DNA of 64,000 bases from Methylorubrum rhodinum. GTDB lineage: Bacteria; Pseudomonadota; Alphaproteobacteria; Rhizobiales; Beijerinckiaceae. The position numbers and the translations under genes are program-made. Positions 15,521 through 23,676 of this stretch are shown here, piece by piece; within the stretch, counting starts at the first letter, position 1, and each line of letters starts with the position of its first letter. Location of the stretch: positions 1 to 64,000 of the forward strand of contig NZ_JACHOP010000009.1 of assembly GCF_014199935.1 (NCBI RefSeq). Direction: 5' to 3'. Under the pieces are notes generated by a model that made no database searches, was not told the origin of the DNA, and was given only the letters and a program-made list of their open reading frames with translations.

Positions 15521-17269
15521 CTACTCGGCGGCGTCGCGCGGCGGATTCTCCCACAGGTCGCCGACCTGGGCGGCGTGCAGGCGCCGATAGTAGCCGTCGA
15601 GCCCGAGCAGGGCCTCGTGCCGGCCCTGCTCGGCGATGCCGTGCTCGGCCACCACGACGATGCGGTCGGCGTGGCGGATCGTGGCGAGGCGATGGGCGAT
15701 GACCAGCGTGGTGCGCCCCTGCGCCAGTTCGGCGAGCGAGGCCTGGATCTCCCGCTCGGTCTGGGTGTCCAGCGCCGAGGTCGCCTCGTCGAGGATCAGG
15801 ATCGGCGGGTTCTTGAGGAAGGCGCGGGCGATGGCCAGCCGCTGCTTCTGCCCGCCCGACAGCTTCACCCCGCGCTCGCCGATCACCGTGTCGAGCCCGT
15901 CCGGCATCGAGGCGACGAGGCCGTCGAGCCGGGCGCGGGCGGCCGCCGCCATGATCTCGGCCTCGTCGGCGTCGAGGCGGCCGTAGGCGATGTTCTCGCG
16001 GATGGTGCCGGCGAACAGAAAGACGTCCTGCTGCACGATGCCGATGCGGCTCCGCAGCGACCCTTGCATCAGGTCGCGGATGTCGTGGCCGTCGATGGTG
16101 ATGCGGCCGGATTCCGCCTCGTAGAAGCGCGGGATCAGCGACAGCAGCGTGGTCTTGCCCGCCCCCGAGGGCCCGACGAAGGCCACCGTCTCGCCGGCCC
16201 GGATGTCGAGATCGACGTTCCGCAGCACCGGCCGGTCGGACGAGTAGCCGAAGCTGACGCCCTTGAGGCTGATGTCGCCCTTGAGCAGCGGCGCGGGAAT
16301 CGCGCCCGGCCGGTCGGCGATGTCGGGCTCGGTCGCGAGCAGCTCGCGGTAGCGGCGGAAACCGGCGATGCCCTTCGGGTAGGTCTCGACCACGGCGCCG
16401 ATCTTTTCGAGCGGCCGGTAGAACACGCCGACGAGCAGCAGGAAGCCGACGAAGCCGCCGGCCGTCAGGTCGCCGCGCACGACGAAGTAGGCGCCGCCCA
16501 AGAGCACCACGATCTGGACGAGGCGCAGGCCCAGGTAGTTGATCGACAGCGCCGCGGCCATCAGCCGGTAGGCCTCCAACTTGGCGGCGCGGTAGCGGGC
16601 GTTGTCGGTGGCGAAGAGCGCGCGCTCGTGCGGCTCGTTGGCGAAGGCCTTGACCACGCGGATGCCGCCGACATTCTCCTCGATGCGGGCGTTGAAGGCG
16701 CCGACCCGGCCGTACTGCGCCTGCCAGTTGCGGGTCATGCGCCCGCCGTAGCGGATCGTCACGAAGGCGATGAGAGGCAGGATCGCCGCGGTGGCGAGCG
16801 CCAATTGCGGATGCACGTAGGCCATCAGGGCGAAGGCGCCGAGCAGCGTCATCACGGCGATGAACACGTCCTCGGGCCCGTGATGGGCGACCTCGCCGAT
16901 CTCTTCGAGGTCCTTCGTCACGCGGGCGACGAGGTGGCCGGTCTTCTGCCCGTCGAAGAAGCGGAACGAGAGTTTTTGCAGGTGCGCGAAGGCGCGCTCG
17001 CGCATCGTCGTCTCGATGTTGATGCCGAGCACGTGGCCCCAGTAGGTCACCACCACCATCAGCCCGGCATTCGCCACGTAGAGGAGCGCGAGGCCGGCTG
17101 CCGCCAAGATAATCAGCCCGAAATCCTGGCGCGGCAGCAGCACGTCGACGAAGGCCTTCACCGCCATCGGGAAGCCGAGTTCGAGCAGGCCCGACAGCAC
17201 GGCGCAGCCGAAATCGACGAGGAACAGGGTCCGGTAGGGCCGGTAATAGGCGAAGAAGTCCTTCAGCAT
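15521..17269 (-). CDS. ABC exporter, fused permease-ATPase (MsbA/lipid or drug type)
   Basis: 582 residues, a half-transporter expected to work as a dimer in the inner membrane. Residues 1-300 carry about six transmembrane helices of the type IV exporter fold. The ATPase domain has Walker A GPSGAGKTT, the Q-loop in GIVQQDVFLFAGTIRENIAYG, the signature LSGGQKQR, Walker B ILILDEATSALD and the switch histidine in VIAHRLATIRHADRI. Exporters of this kind flip lipids, lipid A precursors or hydrophobic compounds; the substrate cannot be read from the sequence. The MFS gene starts upstream on the same strand but ends 106 bp before this start, so cotranscription is possible but not certain. Confidence 0.92.
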   Translation of the reverse strand: MLKDFFAYYRPYRTLFLVDFGCAVLSGLLELGFPMAVKAFVDVLLPRQDFGLIILAAAGLALLYVANAGLMVVVTYWGHVLGINIETTMRERAFAHLQKLSFRFFDGQKTGHLVARVTKDLEEIGEVAHHGPEDVFIAVMTLLGAFALMAYVHPQLALATAAILPLIAFVTIRYGGRMTRNWQAQYGRVGAFNARIEENVGGIRVVKAFANEPHERALFATDNARYRAAKLEAYRLMAAALSINYLGLRLVQIVVLLGGAYFVVRGDLTAGGFVGFLLLVGVFYRPLEKIGAVVETYPKGIAGFRRYRELLATEPDIADRPGAIPAPLLKGDISLKGVSFGYSSDRPVLRNVDLDIRAGETVAFVGPSGAGKTTLLSLIPRFYEAESGRITIDGHDIRDLMQGSLRSRIGIVQQDVFLFAGTIRENIAYGRLDADEAEIMAAAARARLDGLVASMPDGLDTVIGERGVKLSGGQKQRLAIARAFLKNPPILILDEATSALDTQTEREIQASLAELAQGRTTLVIAHRLATIRHADRIVVVAEHGIAEQGRHEALLGLDGYYRRLHAAQVGDLWENPPRDAAE

Positions 17270-17375
17270 GGGAGAGGGTGTCGCCTGGTGTCTTAGGAGT
17301 CGAACGAGGACGCCGCGGAACCGCGGATAACGGAGGGCCGGCCCGCGGGCCAGCCCCGGCGGTGCAGGGGCGCCC

Positions 17376-18635
17376 TCATGCCACCGCCTTTGCCGCCGCC
17401 TTTGCCGCCGCCCGGTCGGCGTCGAGCGTGCGCAGGAAGGCGCCGCGCAGGAGCGCCACGGCGAGCCCGTAGAACGGCAGGCACAGGGCGAAGTAGAGGG
17501 GCCAGCCGACGGCGCCCGCCAGCGCCGGGGCGGCGACCCGCAGCGGCATCGCGGCGAAGAAGGCGGCGCCGAACAGGAGCGCGTAGTCGGTGGCCGGCTG
17601 CGGGCCTTCCGCCCAGCGGTAGATCATGGTGAAGACCGGCACGCCGAGCCCGCCCGCGCAGAGCGTGCCGAACACGGCTGCGGCGATGCCGAGCCCGCCC
17701 GAACCGATCGCGCAGGCGGCGAGCATCGCGAGACCCGCGGCGGCGACGCCGAGCGCGGAGATGGTGACGACGGGCACGAGGCCGAAGCGGCGCACCAGCA
17801 CCCCGGAGACGAGCGCCATCACGAGGTTGATGCCGGCGGCCAAGCTGCCGGTGACGAGCCCGACCTGCGCCAGCGGCACGCCGAGATCGATCAGCGCGAG
17901 GCTGTTGACGCTGGTCAGCGTGAACAGGGCGGCGAAGTAGAGGCCGAGCACGATCACCCGCCCAGCGAGAATGCGCAGGCGACCGAGCCCGAGCCGGCGC
18001 TCGGCCGCGGCGGCGCCAAGGCGCAGGCGGGCTTCGGGATAGAACAGGATCGGCAACAGGCAGAGCGCGTTCAGCCCCGCGACCGTCAGCACCGCGGCCT
18101 GCCAGCCGATCCGGTCGTAGGCCGCGACCAGGACACCGGCGCCGACGATGCCGCCGAGCGAGGCTCCGCCGAGCTTGGCCGAGGTGACATACGGTCTCCG
18201 CTCCGGCCCCACCGTCTCGACCACCAGGGCTTCGAGGGCGACGTCCATGGTGGCGAGGCAGAAGCAGGTGGCGAGCGCCAGCCCGAACAAGGCGGAGAGC
18301 GGCCACGCCTCGCCGAAGCTCAGGGTTGCCAGCAGCGCGATGCCGAGCCCCTGCATCGACACGATCCAGCCGAGCCGGTGCGGCAGGCCCGGCAGGCGCA
18401 GGCGATCGACCGGGCGTGCCCAGAGAAAGGTGAGGCCGACCGGCAGGTTGATGAGTTGCAGGAGGCCGAGATCGGCGAGTTCGACCCCGCGCACGCGCAG
18501 GATCAGCGGCGCCCCGCTCGCCAGGAAGCCGAGCGTCGCCCCGAAGGTAACGGAGAGGCAGAAGAACGGCGCGAGCCGGAGCCGGAGCCGGAACGCCGGG
18601 CTGGGCCGGGCGAGCGCCGATTCAGAGGCGCTCAA
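17376..18635 (-). CDS. MFS transporter coupled to a PadR regulator
   Basis: 419 residues with about twelve hydrophobic segments. The layout resembles the AmpG/PAT branch of the major facilitator superfamily (LGLLQLINLPVGLTFLWARPVDRLRLPGLPHRLGW in the first loop). The start is TTG 18635, inside the last codons of the PadR gene: the two genes overlap by 14 bp, so translation is coupled. The C-terminus is Lys/Ala-rich (DRAAAKAAAKAVA). Because its regulator resembles nickel-responsive YqjI, the substrate may be a metal, siderophore or metal chelate, but this is inference from context only. Confidence 0.85.
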   Translation of the reverse strand: MSASESALARPSPAFRLRLRLAPFFCLSVTFGATLGFLASGAPLILRVRGVELADLGLLQLINLPVGLTFLWARPVDRLRLPGLPHRLGWIVSMQGLGIALLATLSFGEAWPLSALFGLALATCFCLATMDVALEALVVETVGPERRPYVTSAKLGGASLGGIVGAGVLVAAYDRIGWQAAVLTVAGLNALCLLPILFYPEARLRLGAAAAERRLGLGRLRILAGRVIVLGLYFAALFTLTSVNSLALIDLGVPLAQVGLVTGSLAAGINLVMALVSGVLVRRFGLVPVVTISALGVAAAGLAMLAACAIGSGGLGIAAAVFGTLCAGGLGVPVFTMIYRWAEGPQPATDYALLFGAAFFAAMPLRVAAPALAGAVGWPLYFALCLPFYGLAVALLRGAFLRTLDADRAAAKAAAKAVA

Positions 18636-19188
18636 TTTTGCGCGCCGCCTCGTCGATGATGTCGGCGACCGCGAACCCGAACGCCTTGTCCGCTTGGCCG
18701 GCCATGCGCTGGCCCAGCACGGTCTTGAGGTTCTGCATCGCCCGCCAGACCGGGTCGGCGGCGGAGGGGCCCTCGCCCACGGCGAGCGCGCGCAGGCGCT
18801 CCAGGGCGGCCTCGGCCTCGGCGCGGTGGGCGCTCAGATGGGCCGTGCCGTCCGGCGTGATCGCGAACAGCCGGCGCGAGCCCTCCGAGGCCCTGGCCTC
18901 GACATGGCCGAGCTCCTCCAGAAGCGTCAGGGTCGGGTAGATCGTGCCGGGGCTCGGTGCATAGGCGCCGCCGGTGAGCCCCTCGATCTCGCGGATCAGG
19001 TCGTAGCCGTGCCGCTCGCCCCCCTCCATCAGCAGGAGCAGGGTGTGGCGCAGCTCGCCCGCATCGAACATCCGCCGCCGCCCGCGCGGTCCCCGCTTGA
19101 AGCCGCCCGGCCCCTCGTCGTCCCAACCGGGAGGCCCGTGCCGGCGCCCGCGATGCGGGCCGTGGCCGTGATCCATGGCGTGTCGCAT
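18622..19188 (-). CDS. YqjI-like PadR family transcriptional repressor
   Basis: 188 residues. A His/Gly-rich N-terminal tail (MRHAMDHGHGPHRGRRHG) precedes a PadR winged helix (about 42-115) with ELRHTLLLLMEGGERHGYDLIREIE and the recognition region SPGTIYPTLTLLEELGHV. The C-terminal part (WRAMQNLKTVLGQRM, then IIDEAARKIERL) corresponds to the C-terminal dimerisation region of E. coli YqjI, a nickel-responsive repressor with a metal-binding N-terminal tail. The tail here is shorter and lacks the cysteines of YqjI, so metal sensing would rest on histidines. A perfect palindrome in its own promoter suggests autoregulation. Confidence 0.87.
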   Translation of the reverse strand: MRHAMDHGHGPHRGRRHGPPGWDDEGPGGFKRGPRGRRRMFDAGELRHTLLLLMEGGERHGYDLIREIEGLTGGAYAPSPGTIYPTLTLLEELGHVEARASEGSRRLFAITPDGTAHLSAHRAEAEAALERLRALAVGEGPSAADPVWRAMQNLKTVLGQRMAGQADKAFGFAVADIIDEAARKIERL

Positions 19189-19233
19189 GACGATCCCCGC
19201 TGACGTTGTGACATTCGCTCACGTGATGCGTCT

Positions 19234-19245
19234 AAGATATATCTT
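19234..19245. promoter_or_regulatory. Putative PadR operator palindrome
   Basis: The 12 bases AAGATATATCTT are perfectly self-complementary and lie 46-57 bp before the PadR start codon, in an AT-rich stretch unlike the surroundings. PadR-family regulators, including YqjI, bind AT-rich palindromes of this kind, often in their own promoters. This points to autoregulation of the PadR-MFS operon. Confidence 0.6.
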
Positions 19246-19280
19246 TGTCAATCGTGAAAGGACGGCGTCGAGCGCGGGTT

Positions 19281-19391
19281 CCCCTCCCCCTTGCGGGGAG
19301 GGGTCAGGGGTGGGGGTGGTTCAGGATGAGGCGGTTGCGGTGCCTTCCGCACCACCCCCACCTCCTACCTCCTCCCCGCAAGGGGGAGGAG
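19281..19391. repeat. GC-rich extragenic inverted-repeat element, copy 1
   Basis: Two arms, each itself a hairpin around CCCCTCCCCCTTGCGGGGAG or its complement, flank a central spacer of about 35 bp; inner arms are GGGTGGGGGTGG and CCACCCCCACC. The same element occurs at 29216-29323. It lies between divergent promoters (PadR) and the end of the DUF2336 gene, and belongs to the extragenic palindromes common in Rhizobiales genomes. Confidence 0.75.
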
Positions 19392-19447
19392 AAGCGCTCG
19401 ATCCTGACCGCGTTGCGGGTATGTGAAAGTGATCGCCGGCGAACTGC

Positions 19448-20578
19448 CTACGCCACGTCCGCATCGGGAAACGCCAAGTACCCACCCCGCAGCGCCCCGA
19501 ACCGAACCAGCCGGCGGGCGGCGAGCGGCCCCAGGCGGCGGTGGCGCTCATAGGCCAGCCCTGTCGTCGCGGCGGGGACGTCATCGCCGTGGCGCAGGAT
19601 CAGCAAGGCCTTGAGCAGCGACCACGGGTGTTCCAGCCCGCCGAGGATCGCGGCGAGCGCCGAGGGGTCGGCGGCGTCGAAGGCGGCGATGGTTGGAGAA
19701 AGCGGCAGGCCGGCGCCGCGGGCGAGGCCCGCGAGCACGTCCTCGGTGCGACGCAGTCCGGCCCAGCGTTCAAGCTGGACCGGTCCGGGTGGGGCGGCGG
19801 CGAAACGCTGGCGCACGAAGGCGTCGGACGAGGCGAAGCGCGCGAGCCGCGGCTCGGAGATCGGGGATGCCAGGGTCTCGGCGACCGCCTCGATCAGGCG
19901 CTCGGGGTCCGGGTCGTCGCCGCGGTGGAGATCGAACCGGAGCTCGGCGAGCGCCCGCGCACGGGTCAGGTCGAGGAGCGCCGGGCGGTGCTCGGGCGGC
20001 AGGTCCGGCCGGAGCGCGAGGCGCAGGGTCACGGCCTCGCTCTCGCGGGCATGGGTCAGGAGGCCGGCGAGGCCGACCTCCGAGAAGCGCGCACCGGGAT
20101 TGTCGAGGAGCCGGGCGGCGATGCGCCCGCCGCGGCGCACCAGCGTGTCGGTGACGGAGGGGGCGAGGTCGGAGCGTGCCGCGAGGGCGAGGCCGTGGGC
20201 CTCGGTTGCTCGCTCGGCCACCTCGGCCAAAAAATCCGGCGGCAGGCTGGTGCAGCGGGTCAGCAGCGGCGCGGCGACCGTGGCGGCGGGGTCCCCGGCC
20301 AGCGCCCGCGTGGTGCGGGGCGGCCCGAGCCGGAGGTCGGCGAGCCCCTCGGCGAAGGTCTTTCGCGCCTGCGTGTCGATCTGCCCGCACAGGCCGTGGA
20401 GCAGGGCGTCGAAGGCGGGTTTCTCGGCCACCGGCAGGCGCGACCAGCGTTTCGTCAGCAGGCCGGCCGATTCCAGCACGAGCTGCGATTGCCGCATTCG
20501 GTCGCCGTCGCGCAGGGCCTGCTCGATCCGGCCGACGAGGGCGTCGAGCTGCGCCCGGGACTGGAGCCGCGCCGGCAC
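19448..20578 (-). CDS. DUF2336 family protein
   Basis: 376 residues from GTG 20578, which lies 5 bp after the stop of the receiver protein; the open frame continues upstream through that gene but without family resemblance. The sequence is almost entirely alpha-helical and Ala/Leu/Arg-rich, with HEAT-like repeats (ATVAAPLLTRCTSLPPDFLAEVAE; VTDTLVRRGGRIAARLLDNPGARFSEVGLAGLL) typical of DUF2336, a family mostly confined to alphaproteobacteria with no defined function. Being in one operon with a double-receiver protein, it may act in a signalling pathway. A C-terminal stretch (YERHRRLGPLAARRLVRFGALRGGYLAF) is unusually basic. Confidence 0.75.
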   Translation of the reverse strand: MPARLQSRAQLDALVGRIEQALRDGDRMRQSQLVLESAGLLTKRWSRLPVAEKPAFDALLHGLCGQIDTQARKTFAEGLADLRLGPPRTTRALAGDPAATVAAPLLTRCTSLPPDFLAEVAERATEAHGLALAARSDLAPSVTDTLVRRGGRIAARLLDNPGARFSEVGLAGLLTHARESEAVTLRLALRPDLPPEHRPALLDLTRARALAELRFDLHRGDDPDPERLIEAVAETLASPISEPRLARFASSDAFVRQRFAAAPPGPVQLERWAGLRRTEDVLAGLARGAGLPLSPTIAAFDAADPSALAAILGGLEHPWSLLKALLILRHGDDVPAATTGLAYERHRRLGPLAARRLVRFGALRGGYLAFPDADVA

Positions 20579-20583
20579 GCGTC

Positions 20584-21408
20584 TCAGCCGGCCTGCCGGA
20601 GGGCCCGCGCGGCGGGCGCCTCGGCGAGGGCTTCCTCGCGGCGCAGGGCGTTGATGAGGTAGGGGTGCCAGAGCCCGAAGCTCTCGTGCACGGCCGTGTC
20701 CACGTCGAAGAAGCGGAACGGCTTCCTGAGGAAGCCCGAGGCGCCGAAGGTCGCGAGCTGGCGCCGCATGCCATCCTCCATCGCCGCGCCCGTCATCAGC
20801 AGACGCGCGCCGGGATGGCGGTCGTTGATGCGGCAGGCGACCTCCAGGGCCGGATAATCGGGCAGATTCATCTCGATGATGGCGAGGTCGATGCTCCGCC
20901 GCTCGCTCACCCGCACCGCCTCGTGGCCGCCGGCCGCCTCGATGATGTTGAAGGTGAAATGGCTCTGGCCGAGCAGCTTGCGGATCAGCGCGCGGGTCGT
21001 GCGGCCGGGATCGACCACGAGCAGGTCGAGCCGGCGGGCGATGACGCGGGCCGCGTCGAGCACGCGGGCGATGTGGGTGTCGCGCAGCGGCTTCAGGATG
21101 ACGTCGTAGGCGCCGAGCCGCGTCGCGACCGAGGACCAGCGCGGCGCCAGCATGTCGGTGACGAGGACGATGAGCCCCTGCGGGTTCCCGGTGCGGTGCC
21201 AGCGGGCGATGTCGGCGCCGTTGGTCTGCGGCAGGGCGACGTCGACGAACAGCACGTCGACCTTGGATTGCGCGAGCAGCCGGTCGAGGGCGGCCCCGTC
21301 GGCGGCCTCGATCACGACCGCGTCGGGGTCGATCCGCTGCACCGCCTCGACCAGGGCGAGCCGGGTCTCCTCGTCGGGGTCGGCGACCAGGATGGTGGGT
21401 GCGGTCAA
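20584..21408 (-). CDS. Tandem receiver-domain protein, second receiver degenerate
   Basis: 274 residues from TTG 21408. Two CheY-like receivers follow each other: residues 5-118, with acceptor D56 in LFVDVALP and the lysine in VILKPL; and 126-245, where the acceptor position is Glu (E179 in LAIIEMNLP), while the switch Thr and the lysine in FLRKPF remain. The second receiver therefore probably cannot be phosphorylated and may mimic the phosphorylated state or act as an interaction module. There is no output domain, so the protein would signal through partners. It is the first gene of a two-gene unit with the DUF2336 protein and is divergent from hslO. Confidence 0.85.
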   Translation of the reverse strand: MTAPTILVADPDEETRLALVEAVQRIDPDAVVIEAADGAALDRLLAQSKVDVLFVDVALPQTNGADIARWHRTGNPQGLIVLVTDMLAPRWSSVATRLGAYDVILKPLRDTHIARVLDAARVIARRLDLLVVDPGRTTRALIRKLLGQSHFTFNIIEAAGGHEAVRVSERRSIDLAIIEMNLPDYPALEVACRINDRHPGARLLMTGAAMEDGMRRQLATFGASGFLRKPFRFFDVDTAVHESFGLWHPYLINALRREEALAEAPAARALRQAG

Positions 21409-21626
21409 GGGCTGGCCCCGTCGGGTTGGGACGGCCTGTCCCTCGGCGGGGATATTGGCGGCGGGTTCCTAAGATTCCTTTCGCGGGAGAGGGGCATCGG
21501 TGGCTGGGCTCGCGTTGCGGCGCGTCAGGCCCCATATGGGGACCTCGCTCCCGAGGCGGGCTCGTTTGCCCCTCGCGCCGCGCCCCCACCCCGCAGGACC
21601 CAAGCCGCAGACGGACACGATTGCCC

Positions 21627-22628
21627 ATGAGCGCCGGACACGCCCCCACCCCCACGACCGCGCTCGAAGGCGGCGACGACGCCGTGCTGCCGTTTGCCGT
21701 CGAGGCGCTCGACCTGCGCGGGCGGGCGGTGCGGCTCGGGCCGTCGATCGACACGATCCTGCGCCGCCACGGCTATCCCGATCCGGTCGCCCGGCTGATC
21801 GGCGAGGCGGCGGCGCTGACGGCGCTCCTCGGCGCCTCGCTGAAGCTCGAAGGCCGGTTCCAGCTCCAGACCAAGACCGACGGACCGGTGGGGATGCTGG
21901 TGGTGGATTTCGAGGCGCCCGACCGCCTGCGCGCCACCGCCCGGTTCGAGGCCGACGCGGTGGCGGCGCTCGGCCCCAAGGCGCGGGCGCCCGAGCTGAT
22001 GGGCCGCGGGCATCTCGCCATGACGATCGACCAGGGCTCGGCCCAGAGCCGCTACCAGGGCGTCGTCCCCCTCGACGGCCAGGGCCTGGAGGAGGCCGCG
22101 CACCAGTATTTCCGCCAGTCCGAGCAGATCCCGACGCTGGTGCGCCTCGCGGTGGCCGAGCAGATGGGGGCGGACGAGAGCCGCTGGCGCGCGGGCGGCC
22201 TCTTGGTGCAGTTCCTGCCGACCTCCCCCGACCGCCTGCGCCAGGCCGACCTGCCCCCCGGCGACGCGCCGGAGGGCCACGACATCCTCACCGGCCAGCC
22301 CGCCGAGGACGACGCCTGGACCGAGGCGCGCAGCCTCGTCGGCACGATCCAGGACCACGAGCTGATCGACCCGGGCGTGTCGAGCGAGCGGCTGCTCTAC
22401 CGGCTGTTCCACGAGCGCGGCGTGCGGGTGTTCGAGCCGCAGGAGCTGGTGGAACGCTGCCGCTGCTCGCAGGAGCGGGTGATGGGCATGATCCGCTCGT
22501 TCGGCCCCCAGGAGCGGCGCGACATGATCGCCGACGACGGCAGCATCGCGATCACCTGCGAGTTCTGCTCGCGCCGCTACGTGCTCGATCCGGCCACGGT
22601 GGAGCGGGAGATCGCGGCGGCGTCGTGA
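21627..22628 (+). CDS. hslO: Redox-regulated holdase chaperone Hsp33
   Basis: 333 residues, slightly longer than E. coli Hsp33 because of an N-terminal tail and a loop. The N-terminal chaperone domain includes LTALLGASLKLEGRFQLQTKTDGPVGMLVVDF and RGHLAMTIDQG...YQGVVPLDG. The C-terminal redox switch has both cysteine pairs, CRC (ERCRCSQERV) and CEFC (ITCEFCSRRY), which bind zinc in the reduced state and form disulfides under oxidative stress, activating the chaperone. It acts in the cytoplasm on unfolding proteins. The ATG at 21627 is favoured because the family similarity begins shortly after it. Confidence 0.93.
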   Translation: MSAGHAPTPTTALEGGDDAVLPFAVEALDLRGRAVRLGPSIDTILRRHGYPDPVARLIGEAAALTALLGASLKLEGRFQLQTKTDGPVGMLVVDFEAPDRLRATARFEADAVAALGPKARAPELMGRGHLAMTIDQGSAQSRYQGVVPLDGQGLEEAAHQYFRQSEQIPTLVRLAVAEQMGADESRWRAGGLLVQFLPTSPDRLRQADLPPGDAPEGHDILTGQPAEDDAWTEARSLVGTIQDHELIDPGVSSERLLYRLFHERGVRVFEPQELVERCRCSQERVMGMIRSFGPQERRDMIADDGSIAITCEFCSRRYVLDPATVEREIAAAS

Positions 22629-22644
22629 AGGCCGAAAGGGTTGG

Positions 22645-23361
22645 TCAGTCTCCCGTCTGCGCCGACCACGTCGCGTGGCGCACGTCCGGCCGCGCGGCCA
22701 GATCGTTCGTCACCGCGTCGAGTTCCTTCGCCTGAACCGTGGTCGCGGTCAGCGTCGCGATGACGTCGACCGCCTCCTCGCCGCGCTCCTCCACCTCGAT
22801 GGCGCCGACCGGATAGCCCGCCGCCTCCAGGCGCTCGACCAGGAGGTCGCGGGCCGGGCCGGAAAGGTCGGGGGCGACCGTCACCTGCACCTCATAGGTC
22901 GCCTCGGTCGCACTCTCGTCGATCGGGATGCGGTCGATCAGGTTGACGAGGGGGCGCAGCAGCGTGTTGCCGGCCAGCACCGCCACCGTGACGAAACAGG
23001 CCTCCAGCGGCAGGTCCGCCCCGGCGAAGGCGCCGACCGCGGCCGCGCACCAGAGCGTGGCGGCCGTGTTGAGGCCGCGCACGTTCATGCCCTCCTTCAT
23101 GATGACGCCCGCGCCCAGGAAGCCGATGCCGGAGACCACGTAGGCGACGACGCGGGTGGCTCCGTCGCCGCCGGTCAGCCGCATGCCGAGATCGACGAAG
23201 GCGGCGGCCCCCAAAGCCACCAGCACCGCCGTCCGCAGGCCCGCGGTGCGCTGCCGGTACTGCCGCTCGACCCCGATCAGGGTGCCGAGCCCGAAGGCGG
23301 TGGCGAGGCTGATCGCCGAGTTGAGGGCCTCGGGCGTGGGGAAGGGGAAGGGGCCGGGCAT
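22645..23361 (-). CDS. mgtC: MgtC/SapB family membrane protein
   Basis: 238 residues. The N-terminal half has about four or five transmembrane helices with the family motifs GLGTLIGVERQYRQRTAGLRTAVLVALGAAAF, VSGIGFLGAGVIMKEG and VRGLNTAATLWCAAAVGAFAG. The C-terminal half is a soluble ACT-like domain (YEVQVTVAPDLSGPARDLLVERLEAAGYPVGAIEVEE), as in Salmonella MgtC. MgtC is linked to growth in low magnesium, and in pathogens to survival in macrophages by acting on the F-ATPase. Start ATG 23361; longer frames upstream are not family-like. I see no recognisable magnesium riboswitch in the 240 bp before it. Confidence 0.9.
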   Translation of the reverse strand: MPGPFPFPTPEALNSAISLATAFGLGTLIGVERQYRQRTAGLRTAVLVALGAAAFVDLGMRLTGGDGATRVVAYVVSGIGFLGAGVIMKEGMNVRGLNTAATLWCAAAVGAFAGADLPLEACFVTVAVLAGNTLLRPLVNLIDRIPIDESATEATYEVQVTVAPDLSGPARDLLVERLEAAGYPVGAIEVEERGEEAVDVIATLTATTVQAKELDAVTNDLAARPDVRHATWSAQTGD

Positions 23362-23604
23362 GGGTCGTCCGTGTCGGTGAGGCGCCCCCGCTGGCGGAGA
23401 AGCGTGACGCTGGCGTGACGCTTTTTCTCCAAGCCTCGCGCGCTGTTGAAGCCGCAAGCCCGGCGTCCCACGGGCAAATCGCCCTACCTCGCCGCCTGCG
23501 GCCTGCGCGGGATTGACGGAGCGCGGCGGCAGCGGGCACACCGGAACCAATGTGGGCACCTTAAGAATAAGCCCAAAGAATAAGATCAGCCTGAGGAGAT
23601 GCTC

Positions 23605-23676
23605 ATGAGGCAGGCCGCCCATCCTGCGAACGGCGGTTCGACCGTCGCGACCGCCCGCGCGGCCCTTTTCGCATGA
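23605..23676 (+). CDS. Possible 23-residue leader peptide before moxR
   Basis: ATG 23605 is preceded at good distance by GAGGAG (23593-23598). The frame of 23 codons ends in a TGA that overlaps the ATG of the MoxR gene (ATGA). The product has no recognisable motif. The arrangement fits translational coupling, in which ribosomes reading the short frame start the operon; alternatively the GAGGAG is fortuitous. Confidence 0.35.
   Translation: MRQAAHPANGGSTVATARAALFA

Noticed and set aside
23362-23600. Magnesium riboswitch upstream of mgtC
   Set aside because: I looked for long conserved stems or a proline-rich leader frame and saw none; absence of evidence only.
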